Below are positions 25,188 through 34,250 of a stretch of 64,000 nt of DNA, in pieces. This DNA comes from a virus, in IMG/VR virus record IMGVR_UViG_3300033145_000788, positions 1 to 64,000 of that record, one strand, 5' to 3'. Both the position numbers and the translations under genes were made by a program. The stretch's first letter is position 1. Each line of letters opens with the position of its first letter. Below the pieces are notes generated by a model that worked only from the letters and a program-made list of their open reading frames with translations, was not told the DNA's origin and made no database searches.

Positions 25188-26245
25188 AGAGAGAGGAATT
25201 TTTGGATGCGTTGAGGACGGTCGTGAACGCCACCACGGACAAGGACGATGTCCTTACGGGGACGGATTCGTTTGTTTTCGATGGCAAGTTCGTTAGAACG
25301 TATAACAATCAGATGGCCTTCAGTTATCCCCTGGATACTGGATTGTCTTGCTCCGTGAAGGCCAGGGAGACACTGAAGATCGTCGAGAAGATGCAAGGGG
25401 ATGCCTTGAGCCTGAAACAGGAGAAGGAGACCCTGATAATCGAGGACGACAGGACGGTCCTGAAGATGCGGTTGGAAGAGGGGACGGATGATATCCTCGG
25501 GGCGCTGTCGGGATTGGAATTGGATGCCCTGAAGTGGAAGACGCTGCCGAAGGATTTCTTTGAGGGCTTGAGCCTGTGCTCGTTCGCCATGTCCGCCGAT
25601 CCGGTTATGGCCTATATCAATGGGGTGGCCGTGACCGGCGGGGCGGTATGGGCGTCCGATAACTACCGGATAAGCAGATATATGTTTGAGAAGGTTTTCA
25701 AGGGTGAGTTTTCCCTGCCGAAGGAGGCAGTCTTTGTCCTTCTGAAGTTGGCCGAGAAGCCGAAGGAATATGCCGCCGGGAATGGATGGGTGAACTTCCG
25801 GACTCCGACCGGGGTCGTCTTCAGTTCCAATGAGCTGTATGAGCCGTTTCCAATTGAGAGGGTGGGGGAAATATTGTCCGAGAGTGAGAGCGAGGAGGGG
25901 AAGGCTTACAAGTTCCCCGAAAGGATGGACAGAAGCCTCGCTATGGTGAAGCCGTTTAGCGAGGAGGATGACCGGCTGGCGGTCCCCAACGTGGTCATTC
26001 GGCGGCGGGCCGGGCGGCTGGAGGTCCACAGCGAGCGGGAGTTCGGCGAGGTGAGCGATTTCGTCGAATTTGAGGGTGAGATGTTTGGGGAGGACATCAG
26101 CCTGCGGGTCTCGCCTGACCATTTACGCTCGATGCTCGCCGTGAACCGGGAGTTCAGGATCGTGGGTGAGGAGATGGTCTTGTTCTTATCACCGCAATTT
26201 GTTCACCTGATGACGGTCTATGTTGAGGAGGAGGGTAAGAAATGA
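25184..26245 (+). CDS. Divergent sliding-clamp-like protein
   Basis: 353 residues, near the usual beta-clamp length. Clamp-like strand-helix patterns are visible (VKARETLKIVEKMQGDALSL, EYAAGNGWVNFRT, LRSMLAVNREFRIVGEEMVLF). The match to DnaN is weaker than for the next gene. Start overlaps the methyltransferase stop and its own stop overlaps the second clamp. Tandem location suggests gene duplication with specialisation. Confidence 0.6.
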   Translation: MKREEFLDALRTVVNATTDKDDVLTGTDSFVFDGKFVRTYNNQMAFSYPLDTGLSCSVKARETLKIVEKMQGDALSLKQEKETLIIEDDRTVLKMRLEEGTDDILGALSGLELDALKWKTLPKDFFEGLSLCSFAMSADPVMAYINGVAVTGGAVWASDNYRISRYMFEKVFKGEFSLPKEAVFVLLKLAEKPKEYAAGNGWVNFRTPTGVVFSSNELYEPFPIERVGEILSESESEEGKAYKFPERMDRSLAMVKPFSEEDDRLAVPNVVIRRRAGRLEVHSEREFGEVSDFVEFEGEMFGEDISLRVSPDHLRSMLAVNREFRIVGEEMVLFLSPQFVHLMTVYVEEEGKK

Positions 26246-27336
26246 AAAAAGGATTGGGGTTGAAGGAGAATCATGAGGGTCTTGATGCCCGTGATTTTGA
26301 CGGTGTCCTGCGGTTCTGCAAGAAGGTCGTATACAAGAGCTTCTCGATGCCGATATTGATGACCGTGAACGTAATGATAGGCAAATCGGGAATGACGATC
26401 CGGGCGACCGACTTGGAGGTATCCTACCGGGTTGAATTGCCTTGTGAGGGGATGGAGAAGGGTGAGATCTGCGTCCCCCTGGATTTGCTTGTGAAGGTCG
26501 TCGCTAACTCGAAGCGGAAGAAGCGGCCCGTTTTCTGCGAGATTCTGGAAGGGGACAAGTTCAGGGTCAACGGGAGTTTTGAGATTCAGGGGATGCCGCC
26601 GGACGACTTCCCGCTGGAGCCGGAATCGCCGGATGAATTCCAGGAGATTAATCTTGATAATCTGAGATATCTGAGGAACGGGATGACATCGGATGAGACT
26701 ACTCGGTATAATCTGGCCGGGGTTTATCTTGATTTTAAGAAAAAGAGGATGGTGGCGACTGATGGGAATTCAATGTATTTTTCTGATATGGATTTGGACA
26801 TAGGTGAGAATCTTCTTATTTCTTCGAGCGCAGTCAATCTGATTGCGGAACGATTTTTATCTGGGGGGAAGATAGAAATTGGGGAAAAGAATGATCATAT
26901 ATTTTTCAGGAAGGGGAATGAACTGCTGATTTCCCGTTCCCCGGATTTTCGCTATCCCGATTATTCTTTAGTAATCCCCAACAAATTTGAATCTCGATTG
27001 AAGGTGAATAACTCTAATTTGGGAGAAGTAATTAAAGAAGCATCTATCGCCTGCGATATGAGATGGCCCGCAATGCGAATGGACATTGACAAGGACAATT
27101 TTAAGATTTTGTCTAGCGCAGAAGATTTGGATTATGAGAAAGTAGTGGAATTTCCCTTTGATTATGAAGGTCCTGAGATTTCCATTGGAATGAATTGCAA
27201 TTATCTGCTGACGATCCTGCAATCATTTTCTGATGATTCCGAATTGATTGTGGATTTCACAAATGAGAAGGGGCCATTTATGGTAAAAGGAGATACCAAA
27301 GGGCTTTCTGTAATCTTGATGCCGATGAAAGTATAA
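26242..27336 (+). CDS. dnaN: DNA polymerase III sliding clamp (beta)
   Basis: 364 residues, typical DnaN length. Recognisable are SMPILMTVNVMIGKSGMTI and ATDLEVSYRVELPCEG in domain 1, MTSDETTRYNLAGVYLDF with MVATDGNSMYFSD in domain 2, and the C-terminal SVILMPMKV, which corresponds to the usual VVMPMRL end. It tethers the polymerase to DNA and is loaded by the clamp loader encoded next. Coupled start and stop with both neighbours. Confidence 0.88.
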   Translation: MKKGLGLKENHEGLDARDFDGVLRFCKKVVYKSFSMPILMTVNVMIGKSGMTIRATDLEVSYRVELPCEGMEKGEICVPLDLLVKVVANSKRKKRPVFCEILEGDKFRVNGSFEIQGMPPDDFPLEPESPDEFQEINLDNLRYLRNGMTSDETTRYNLAGVYLDFKKKRMVATDGNSMYFSDMDLDIGENLLISSSAVNLIAERFLSGGKIEIGEKNDHIFFRKGNELLISRSPDFRYPDYSLVIPNKFESRLKVNNSNLGEVIKEASIACDMRWPAMRMDIDKDNFKILSSAEDLDYEKVVEFPFDYEGPEISIGMNCNYLLTILQSFSDDSELIVDFTNEKGPFMVKGDTKGLSVILMPMKV

Positions 27337-28292
27337 TGTCCCTCGACCTGAAGTATAGGCCGCAGGATTTGGATGAGTTTTATGGCTCTGATTCCCTCAT
27401 TTTCGCAGTTGAGGAATATCTGAATGATGAGAATCGGAAGCATGCTATTCTCCTTCACGGTCCGAGCGGATGCGGGAAGACCACGCTCGGAAGGATAATC
27501 ACTACGGGATTGGGATGCACCATTTTAGCCCCGCCGAATTTCCTTGAATTCGATCTGACGATAGCTCGTGGGATAAAGGACGCCAAGGAAAAGATAGTCT
27601 ATTCTTGTCGGTATGCACCACTTACGAAGAAAGGCGTGAAACGGGTCAAGGTATATCTCCTCGACGAGGCGCACCAGTTGACCAAGGATGGGGCTTCGGC
27701 GCTCCTGAAGACGATAGAGGAGCCGCCGCCGTTCGTGTATTTCATTTTCTGTACGACCGAGCCGGAGAAGTTGCTGGAAACCATCAGGACCCGGTGCACG
27801 AAGTTCCGGGTGGACAGGCTCGATTCCAAGGATATGACCGCTTTGGTTTCTGATATTGCTGGGGCCGAGGGGATAGTGCTTCCGTCCAAGGTCTTGAGGA
27901 AGCTGGTCTCTGTGAGCGAGGGTTGTCCGAGGGACGCCCTGAATTACCTGGGGCAGGTGCGGAATTTGGATGAGGAAGTCGCCCTTGACATCCTGTCCGG
28001 CGGTATCCAGGAGCCGGAGATAATTGAACTGTGCCGGATACTGGCGGACCGCAAGCCAGGGGACAAGTGGGCGAAGATCCAGCCGAAGCTCCAGGCTCTG
28101 AATGCTGATCCGGAGAAGGCCCGGCTGGCGGTTTACGGCTACTTTGCGAGCTGGGTGGCCAGGGAGCAGAAGGCCGGGGCCGCTGCGTATCCTGCTTTGA
28201 TAGCGACCTATTTCTCCGAACCATTTTATCATAGCGGGAAGAATGATTTGATCTTGGCGTTCTATCAGATATGTCGGGAGGTGGACGGGTGA
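27336..28292 (+). CDS. Clamp loader ATPase, DnaX/RFC-like
   Basis: 318 residues. LDLKYRPQDLDEFYG is the classic N-terminal signature. Walker A is GPSGCGKTT (42-50), Walker B DEAH (110-113), sensor FCTTEPEKLL and the arginine-finger motif TRC (the SRC equivalent). No zinc module as in bacterial gamma/tau is visible. A single loader gene is present, so it may form a homopentamer or use host subunits. Confidence 0.88.
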   Translation: MSLDLKYRPQDLDEFYGSDSLIFAVEEYLNDENRKHAILLHGPSGCGKTTLGRIITTGLGCTILAPPNFLEFDLTIARGIKDAKEKIVYSCRYAPLTKKGVKRVKVYLLDEAHQLTKDGASALLKTIEEPPPFVYFIFCTTEPEKLLETIRTRCTKFRVDRLDSKDMTALVSDIAGAEGIVLPSKVLRKLVSVSEGCPRDALNYLGQVRNLDEEVALDILSGGIQEPEIIELCRILADRKPGDKWAKIQPKLQALNADPEKARLAVYGYFASWVAREQKAGAAAYPALIATYFSEPFYHSGKNDLILAFYQICREVDG

Positions 28293-28727
28293 TTTATTAC
28301 GAGTTTAATGGTGGGAAGATAATCCAAGGTCATGTATTGGAGATATTGAAAAGTATGGCATCGGAGTCTGTTAATTGTATTGTGACTTCGCCGCCATACT
28401 GGTGAATGCGGTCTGAGAAATTATGGCCTTGAGCCGCAGGTGTGGGATGCGAAAGAAGGATGTCAGCATGAGTGGGGGGACGGGAAAATAATTAATCGAG
28501 GTCATCCAGGAGATAAATCAACATTGGTTGGAACTCAAACCGCAAACATATCTAAGGCAGCGGGTAATCAGGGCCAATTCTGTTTCCTTTGTGGCGCATG
28601 GCGGGGTTCCTTGGGGCTTGAGCCTACGCCTGATTGTGGAAGGCCCCTTATGGAATTGAGAGATGATCTTACAGATAAGGAAAAAGAATATGTTTTACAG
28701 GAATTAAAGAATGAGGGGTTGCTTTAA
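28289..28727 (+). pseudogene. 5' part of a broken DNA methyltransferase gene
   Basis: GTG 28289 overlaps the clamp-loader stop. It reads to the catalytic motif TSPPYW and stops at TGA 28403. Four extra bases at about 28403-28406 explain the break: without them the frame continues CGLRNYGLEPQVW and onward to CFLCGAWRGSLGLEPTPD. That reading is followed by a segment to 28727 and then sequence unrelated to methyltransferases. The rest of the enzyme resumes near 29130. Confidence 0.65.
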
Positions 28728-29033
28728 TGTTTTGCGGGCAGAATGATTGCATTTTGTGGAGCCACATACCGGGCAACAATATTTATCCCGGCATTTTGGA
28801 CAATATTTACGCCCATTTTTTATTGAAAATTTTTTACCACAAGCAATACAAATTTTGGGTTTCCTTTTGTATAAAAAAACTTCTGGACGTTTCATTTTTT
28901 TGTGGGCTTTACGCTTTTGTTTTTCGCTTATTTTATTTCCCATTAAGGCTTTTGAGATTTTTCTTTTTGTTTTTTCTGAACAGGGTTTACCAAGGGTTGT
29001 TGGTTTGCCTTTTCTTGATTCAGAAATTTTTCT
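28704..29033 (-). pseudogene. Homing-endonuclease remnant with NUMOD3 and zinc-finger motifs
   Basis: On the minus strand the frame is open from 29033 to 28704 with no clear start before the ATG at 28943. It contains NUMOD3-like repeats (SEKTKRKISKALMGNKISEK) and three Cys pairs (CIACGKK, CPKC, CCPVCGSTKC). These are DNA-binding modules of GIY-YIG/HNH homing endonucleases; the catalytic domain is missing. It lies exactly where the methyltransferase frame is interrupted. Confidence 0.6.
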
Positions 29034-29048
29034 CTATAGTGTATAGAA

Positions 29049-30710
29049 ATGCAAGAAAAAATTACATTACCAGAATATAAAGTTCCATTCTATTTGCGCA
29101 AATATTTTCAACCCAAGTTGGATAATTGTTATATTTGTCATCTTGTGGGTATTTTCAGGGAAATAAAAAGAGTATTGAGAAAGGATGGCACGGTCTGGTT
29201 GAATATGGGGGACAGTTATGCTTCTGGTAAGGGTTCATGTTTTAATCCGGGCGGCGGAGCAAATTCCCTCGAGGGTCATGCAAAATTAAAAGCGCATGGA
29301 GCATATAAATTAAACAGACCGAATATATCTGACCTCGAGGCGATGGGCCTCAAACCTAAAGATCTTTGTATGATACCTGCTCGTTTAGCCCTGGCCCTGC
29401 AAGCCGAGGGCTGGTGGTTGAGAAGTGCAATAACGTGGTGTAAGGGTTCTCCCATGCCTGAAAGTGTTAAAGATAGGTCGACTAGTGCAACAGAGATGAT
29501 TTTTTTATTAACAAAATCTATGAAATATTATTATGATTCATTGGCCGTTTCGCAACCGCGTGCGGCGGGGGCTACAGATTTCACATCTTTTGGCCGTGCC
29601 GCTTTGGCTCCAAAATTTTCGGCCACAATTCATACAGAAGATATCTCGTTTAACGGAGGGGGGTTTTTGGATTTTGGTCAATCTAAGATATCCATCAGCA
29701 ATTCTATGACAACGAATACACAGAGACTCCAGATTGTCAATATGGTTGGCTTCAATATAAGAGTTGAAGTTTCGGAAGGGAATTTTATGATGAACATGAA
29801 TAGTCGTGACCTCTTGAGTCTTTCCGCAGATTTGGCAGGTAAAATTATCTCGTTTCAAAGCAATTTTTCTTTGGGTTCTCCAATTAGGTCCCTTGTATTG
29901 GATTTGCCCGCCTCGCCAAGTGGGGCTATTCTTACCAGTCATATTGATGCTGATCCACTTCCCAGTACATTTTTGGGAGCAAAAATTTCTTTTATGGAGT
30001 GCGCTTTTATACCTGAAAAATTCTTTGCCGCAAATATCACAATGAACTTTAATCAGTTTCGTGCGACCCTTTTTATTTGGACTTCCCTTCCGTCTTCCCA
30101 TAGTGTTGTTTCCTTTCACCCTAAGAATAATAAAAATATAATAGAAAGTCAAGGAAGAAATTTATGGAATTGGTGGTTAATAAATCCGCAGCCCTTCCCG
30201 GACGCCCATTTTGCGGTATTCCCTGAAAAATTAGTTGAACCTTGTATTAAGGCGGGGACGTCCGAAAAGGGTTGCTGTCCTGAATGCGGTGCGCCGTGGA
30301 AAAGAATAGTGAAAAAAAACAGAACCTTTGAAAGCGGGTCTGGAAAAAGTGGGAATATGCCTATTGGTAAAAGGGGGTCTAATCTTCAGGGTGACGGTGA
30401 GACGCTTGATATTAGGAGGGGGGTTGTTGTTTATACTCAAACCGTTGGATGGAAACCGGGTTGTAATTGCAAGAAGGATCCTGTTCCTTGTGTTGTGCTT
30501 GATCCTTTTGGCGGGGCCGGGACGGTTGGGGTGGTGGCCTATAAATTGAACCGGGATTTCTTGCTGATTGAATTGTCCCCGGAATATTGCGAGATGGCGA
30601 AAAAGAGAATAGGGAAAACGGTCAAGAGATTTGAATCGGGATTCGGATTGATGAGACCGAAGCCGTTGAAAAAAAAGAAACCCAAAAAGTTAGGATTGCT
30701 GGATAAATGA
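29049..30710 (+). CDS. DNA methyltransferase C-terminal part, with inserted HNH gene
   Basis: The first ~25 residues derive from the invading sequence. Methyltransferase sequence resumes at about 29130 (HLVGIFREIKRVLRKDG, VWLNMGDSY, ITWCKGSPMPESVKDR). Residues about 168-362 (29550-30135) are the antisense of an HNH gene. Methyltransferase sequence then returns with QPFPDAHFAVFPEKLVEPCIKAG and DPFGGAGTVG, the SAM-binding loop. Remarkably the frame stays open across the insert. The C-terminal tail matches that of the methyltransferase at 24477. Whether any active enzyme is made is doubtful. Confidence 0.6.
   Translation: MQEKITLPEYKVPFYLRKYFQPKLDNCYICHLVGIFREIKRVLRKDGTVWLNMGDSYASGKGSCFNPGGGANSLEGHAKLKAHGAYKLNRPNISDLEAMGLKPKDLCMIPARLALALQAEGWWLRSAITWCKGSPMPESVKDRSTSATEMIFLLTKSMKYYYDSLAVSQPRAAGATDFTSFGRAALAPKFSATIHTEDISFNGGGFLDFGQSKISISNSMTTNTQRLQIVNMVGFNIRVEVSEGNFMMNMNSRDLLSLSADLAGKIISFQSNFSLGSPIRSLVLDLPASPSGAILTSHIDADPLPSTFLGAKISFMECAFIPEKFFAANITMNFNQFRATLFIWTSLPSSHSVVSFHPKNNKNIIESQGRNLWNWWLINPQPFPDAHFAVFPEKLVEPCIKAGTSEKGCCPECGAPWKRIVKKNRTFESGSGKSGNMPIGKRGSNLQGDGETLDIRRGVVVYTQTVGWKPGCNCKKDPVPCVVLDPFGGAGTVGVVAYKLNRDFLLIELSPEYCEMAKKRIGKTVKRFESGFGLMRPKPLKKKKPKKLGLLDK
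29538..30101 (-). mobile_element. HNH homing endonuclease gene inserted antisense in the methyltransferase
   Basis: 187 residues from the minus-strand ATG at 30101, which has a good AAAGGA site. N-terminal zinc finger CDICGKEF ... FCSQKC, NUMOD-like linker, then an HNH domain: FTCQICGKTQEV, IHVHHKIPF, NLESLCIRCHR. A second finger CMNCGRKF ... CEIC follows. Such free-standing HNH enzymes cut DNA to promote their own spread. It is the only clearly intact minus-strand gene. No intron features were identified. Confidence 0.85.
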
Positions 30711-33700
30711 AACACTTTTGCCACTTACATACCCACAACGAATTTAGCTTTCTCGACGGCCTTGGAACGGCGAAACAATATGTCAGAAGGGCCAAGGAAT
30801 TGGGCTTCGGGTATCTTGCTCTCACTAACCACGGGAATGTAGATGGATTGATAAAGTTCCAAGCGGTCTGTGATGAGGAGAAGATAAAGCCGGTCCTCGG
30901 AGCCGAACTCTACATTGTCCCGGACATGAAGGAGAAAAAGAAGGGTGAGAAGCGGGGCCATATAACCCTGTTGGTCAAGGATGAGATTGGATGGAGGAAT
31001 CTCCTGCGGCTCGTCACCATCGGGAACCTTGAGGGGTTCTACAACCGGCCACGGATAGATTATAAATCCTTCATGAAGCATTGCCAGGGATTGGTGGTTA
31101 TGACAGCCTGTGTCTCCTCGTTTCTCAACATGAGAGGCGGCCAGGATTTTTTCTTGGATTTAAAGGATGAGGTCGGGGATGACCTTTATCTTGAGATAAT
31201 GCCGCACGATATAAAGGAACAGATAAGTTTGAATTTTCAATGTCTCGATCTGGCCGAGAAGTATGGAGTCTTACTGGTGGCCACGAACGATTGTCATTAT
31301 GTGATGGAGGACGATGTCGAAGCCCAGGAGGTACTCCTGGCGATAGGGACGCAGGCCAAGTGGAATGACATTGACCGGTTCAAGTTTGGCTTGACCGGAC
31401 TCCACCTGCGAACGGCGGATGAGATGGAAGCGGCCTTCGATGTTCAGGAGTTTCCCTATACGGTTTATTCTGAGGCTATGAAAGAGACTGTGGCGGTTGC
31501 GAGAAAATGCGGTGATTTCAGGATAAAGAAGCGGGAAATTTCTTTGCCGATACATCCGGAACTCAAGGGCCTGGACGAGAACGAATTCCTGAGAAACCTG
31601 TGTAATGAAAAGCTCAAGGAAAAAGGGTTGAAGGAGAAGGAATACGGCAAGCGGTTAGATAGGGAACTTGACCTCATCTGTGAGAAGGGATTTGCCCCTT
31701 ATTTCCTAATTGTTTGGGACTTGATGAGCTGGTGCTGGAAGTCTGATATAATGTCGGGGCCTGGCCGGGGGTCAGTTGGTGGTAGCCTTGTGGCTTATCT
31801 CCTTGGGATTATCCAGATTGATCCTGTTAAGTTTAACCTTCCTTTCGAGCGATTCATCGCTCAGGACAGGATTGATTATCCGGACATTGATATTGATTTT
31901 GAGGATACTAAGAAGGACATGATCCGGGACCGGCTCCGGGAACTATATGGCGGTTCCAACGTGGCCGGGATCAATACTCATCTAAGAATGAAGAATAGGG
32001 CGGTGATCCGGGACGTGTCGAGGGTCTTTGATGTGCCCCTTGGTGAGGCTGGAAGTTTAGCGAAGACGATTGACGACACGGACGATCTGAAAGATGTGTT
32101 CAAGAAAGAAAAAGTGGGCAAAATCTTTGAGAAGAAGTATCCCCAGGTGGTCAGGAATATCCTGAAGCTCCGGGGTCAAATACGGGGCCTCGGTCAGCAT
32201 CCAGCCGGGGTAATTATAAGTTCCGAAGATATTAGTTCCAACGGTCGGGCGGCCTTGAGTGATAAGGATGGAACATTGATGATCAATTGGGATGGTGAGG
32301 ATGCTGAATTTGTGGGACTGGTCAAATTTGACCTCTTGAGTCTCAAGGAAATATCGGTCCTTGCGGAAACAAAAAGGTTGATAGAACAGAATGTAGGAAG
32401 GGATATCCATTTTGAGGATGATATTCCCTTGGATGATAATGAAGTATTGAAAGATATCTCCGAGGGTAATACGGTCGGATGTTTTCAACTTGCTCAGTTT
32501 ACGACAGAGTTAATCAAGAAGATGGGAGTGGAAAAATTTAGTCATATTTCTGATGCCGTAGCGCTTGCTCGTCCGGGACCAATGAATAGTGGGATGACCA
32601 AAAAATATGTTGATCGGAAGCATGGGAGAAAGTGGGAAGCGATGCATCCATTATATGAGGAAGCCACAAAGGATACCTATGGGGTGATCGTGTACCAAGA
32701 GCAAGTTATGGAGGTCATCAACAAGGTGGCCGGGCTCGATTATTCTACGGCGGATAAGATAAGAAAGATCATAGGGAAAAAGCGAGACGTCAAGGAATTT
32801 AAGCAATTCTATGCGGCGTTCGTGGATGGCTGCCTGAAGAACAAAACCCTGAATAAGAAGGAGGCGGCTGATTTCTGGAAGGGGATGGAGAAGCATGCCG
32901 GGTATTCTTTTAACCGGGCGCATTCGGTGGAATATGCTATGATGGCGTATTGGACAGCCTGGCTCAAGCATTATTATCCGACTGAATTCCTGTGTGGTTC
33001 GTTGTCCTGCGGGGCCGAGGGTAAGAAGGATGAACTGGTTGATGAAGCCATGAGGTTGGGGTTGAAGATAATCCCGCCGAAAGTGGGGAAGTCGGATGCG
33101 TTTAAATGGATGGCGAGGGGCCGGGAGCTTTATGTTCCGTTCGTGGAGGTGAAGGGGATAGGAAAGAAGACGGCGGAGACTGCGGCCTCAGTGGGTATTG
33201 AAAAGAAAAAGAGACCGGGGTTCTTCTTGAAGAAGGTTGAATCCGTTCCGGCTAAGGGTAAGCTTGGAGTCCTCTTGCAAAGTATTGGTGCTTTTTCCGA
33301 CGATATTCCGAAGGGGATATCCGAATACTTTGATTTTGACATAGGGTCGGATTTGGGACAATATCCTCGCCTGGAAACCCTGACGAAGGGGGTCGGGAAA
33401 CCCCTGCGGGAGTTGCTCCGGGGTGAGGTAGAAGGATTGGAATTGGGGAAGAAGTTAGATGAGAAGACGAAAGGAGCTTTGGCCGATTTAAGATATGAGA
33501 TGCTATCGTGTTCCAGATGTTCCCTGAGAGACGAGTGCGATGGTCCGGTAGGCCCTTCAATTGGAACTTGGAATATGATGATATGCGGCGAGGGAGCCGG
33601 AAAGGATGAGAATCAGGAAGGGGAAGTGTTCATAGGTCGGGCTGGGAAGGAGTTGTGGAAAATTATGGCGGAGTTCAAGTTGAAGAGAAAGCTGTTTTAT

Positions 33701-34039
33701 ATTTCCAATGTGGATAAGTGCTGGCCGAGTGAGACAAAGACCCCGACCAAGGAACACATTGCAGCTTGCCGTGGGTGGCTTGACAAGGAGATTGAGATAT
33801 TGAAGCCATTCTTGATCCTCTCCCTGGGAAACATCCCCCGCTATTATTTCACCGGCGAGATATCGGGGATTAATTCCGTGAGCGGAACGACTGAATGGAA
33901 CGAGCGAGCCGGGGCTTGGATTTGCTATTCCACGCATCCGGCATCAGTCCTGCACCGGAAGAGCGAGGGAAACGTAGAATTGTTCAGGAAGGGTATCGAG
34001 AACTTCTCGGAGAAGTTAGAAACGCTGGGGGGTATATAA
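30707..34039 (+). CDS. dnaE: DNA polymerase III alpha (C-family) fused to family-4 uracil-DNA glycosylase
   Basis: 1110 residues. The N-terminal PHP domain has FCHLHTHNEFSFLDG and TNHGNVDGL. The polymerase core has GPGRGSVGGSLVAYLLGI and the catalytic triplet PDIDIDF (Asp393, 395, 397), then AGYSFNRAHSVEYAMMAYWTAWLKHYYPTEF in pieces, and an HhH motif VKGIGKKTAE near 815. After about residue 920 the usual OB/tau-binding tail is replaced by a uracil-DNA glycosylase of family 4: 4Fe-4S cysteines Cys935, 938, 1005 and 1021, CGEGAGKDENQEGEVFIGRAG, NVDKCWP, LILSLG and STHPASVLH. The fusion implies uracil surveillance at the fork. The start overlaps the methyltransferase stop. Confidence 0.9.
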   Translation: MKHFCHLHTHNEFSFLDGLGTAKQYVRRAKELGFGYLALTNHGNVDGLIKFQAVCDEEKIKPVLGAELYIVPDMKEKKKGEKRGHITLLVKDEIGWRNLLRLVTIGNLEGFYNRPRIDYKSFMKHCQGLVVMTACVSSFLNMRGGQDFFLDLKDEVGDDLYLEIMPHDIKEQISLNFQCLDLAEKYGVLLVATNDCHYVMEDDVEAQEVLLAIGTQAKWNDIDRFKFGLTGLHLRTADEMEAAFDVQEFPYTVYSEAMKETVAVARKCGDFRIKKREISLPIHPELKGLDENEFLRNLCNEKLKEKGLKEKEYGKRLDRELDLICEKGFAPYFLIVWDLMSWCWKSDIMSGPGRGSVGGSLVAYLLGIIQIDPVKFNLPFERFIAQDRIDYPDIDIDFEDTKKDMIRDRLRELYGGSNVAGINTHLRMKNRAVIRDVSRVFDVPLGEAGSLAKTIDDTDDLKDVFKKEKVGKIFEKKYPQVVRNILKLRGQIRGLGQHPAGVIISSEDISSNGRAALSDKDGTLMINWDGEDAEFVGLVKFDLLSLKEISVLAETKRLIEQNVGRDIHFEDDIPLDDNEVLKDISEGNTVGCFQLAQFTTELIKKMGVEKFSHISDAVALARPGPMNSGMTKKYVDRKHGRKWEAMHPLYEEATKDTYGVIVYQEQVMEVINKVAGLDYSTADKIRKIIGKKRDVKEFKQFYAAFVDGCLKNKTLNKKEAADFWKGMEKHAGYSFNRAHSVEYAMMAYWTAWLKHYYPTEFLCGSLSCGAEGKKDELVDEAMRLGLKIIPPKVGKSDAFKWMARGRELYVPFVEVKGIGKKTAETAASVGIEKKKRPGFFLKKVESVPAKGKLGVLLQSIGAFSDDIPKGISEYFDFDIGSDLGQYPRLETLTKGVGKPLRELLRGEVEGLELGKKLDEKTKGALADLRYEMLSCSRCSLRDECDGPVGPSIGTWNMMICGEGAGKDENQEGEVFIGRAGKELWKIMAEFKLKRKLFYISNVDKCWPSETKTPTKEHIAACRGWLDKEIEILKPFLILSLGNIPRYYFTGEISGINSVSGTTEWNERAGAWICYSTHPASVLHRKSEGNVELFRKGIENFSEKLETLGGI

Positions 34040-34053
34040 TTTTTAAGAAAAAG

Positions 34054-34089
34054 TTTAAAGGAAAAGGATTTCGTTATATAATATAGGTA
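34054..34089 (+). promoter_or_regulatory. Phage-type promoter upstream of TIGR array 1a
   Basis: TTTAAA 34054-34059, 17 nt, TATAAT 34077-34082, followed by ATAGGTA. It stands 28 nt before the first array unit and would transcribe array 1a and the Tas gene. Confidence 0.85.
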
Positions 34090-34116
34090 TGGAAGGGCTT
34101 TCGGCATAAAACAAAA

Positions 34117-34250
34117 GAAATTCAAGGAGGTTAAACGAGCCAAGAAATGAGAGAAATCTAATTCTGTTAAGCGAGCCAGGGAGTCAAAGAAACCCATCAG
34201 GGAGAAGCGAGCCAAGTACCCTAAGAAACCCAGGGAGCTCAAGCGAGAAA
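34117..34250 (+). repeat. TIGR-like array 1a (four 36-bp units)
   Basis: An 8-bp repeat (GAAACCCA type) at 34117, 34153, 34189 and 34225 alternates with an 8-bp repeat (GCGAGCCA type) at 34135, 34171, 34207 and 34243. Every gap is exactly 10 bp and variable (e.g. attctgttaa, gggagtcaaa, tcagggagaa, agtaccctaa). The period is 36 bp. The outer units are more degenerate. Most gaps end in AA, so the true variable part is about 8 nt. Two repeats per period with two spacers fits TIGR arrays, not CRISPR. Confidence 0.85.

Noticed and set aside
24842-26122. Long minus-strand ORF (426 codons) and other long antisense ORFs, e.g. 17420-18100 and 27525-28232
   Set aside because: They lie opposite well-supported genes with recognised domains, show low-complexity Pro/Leu/Arg-rich composition and have no start signals.
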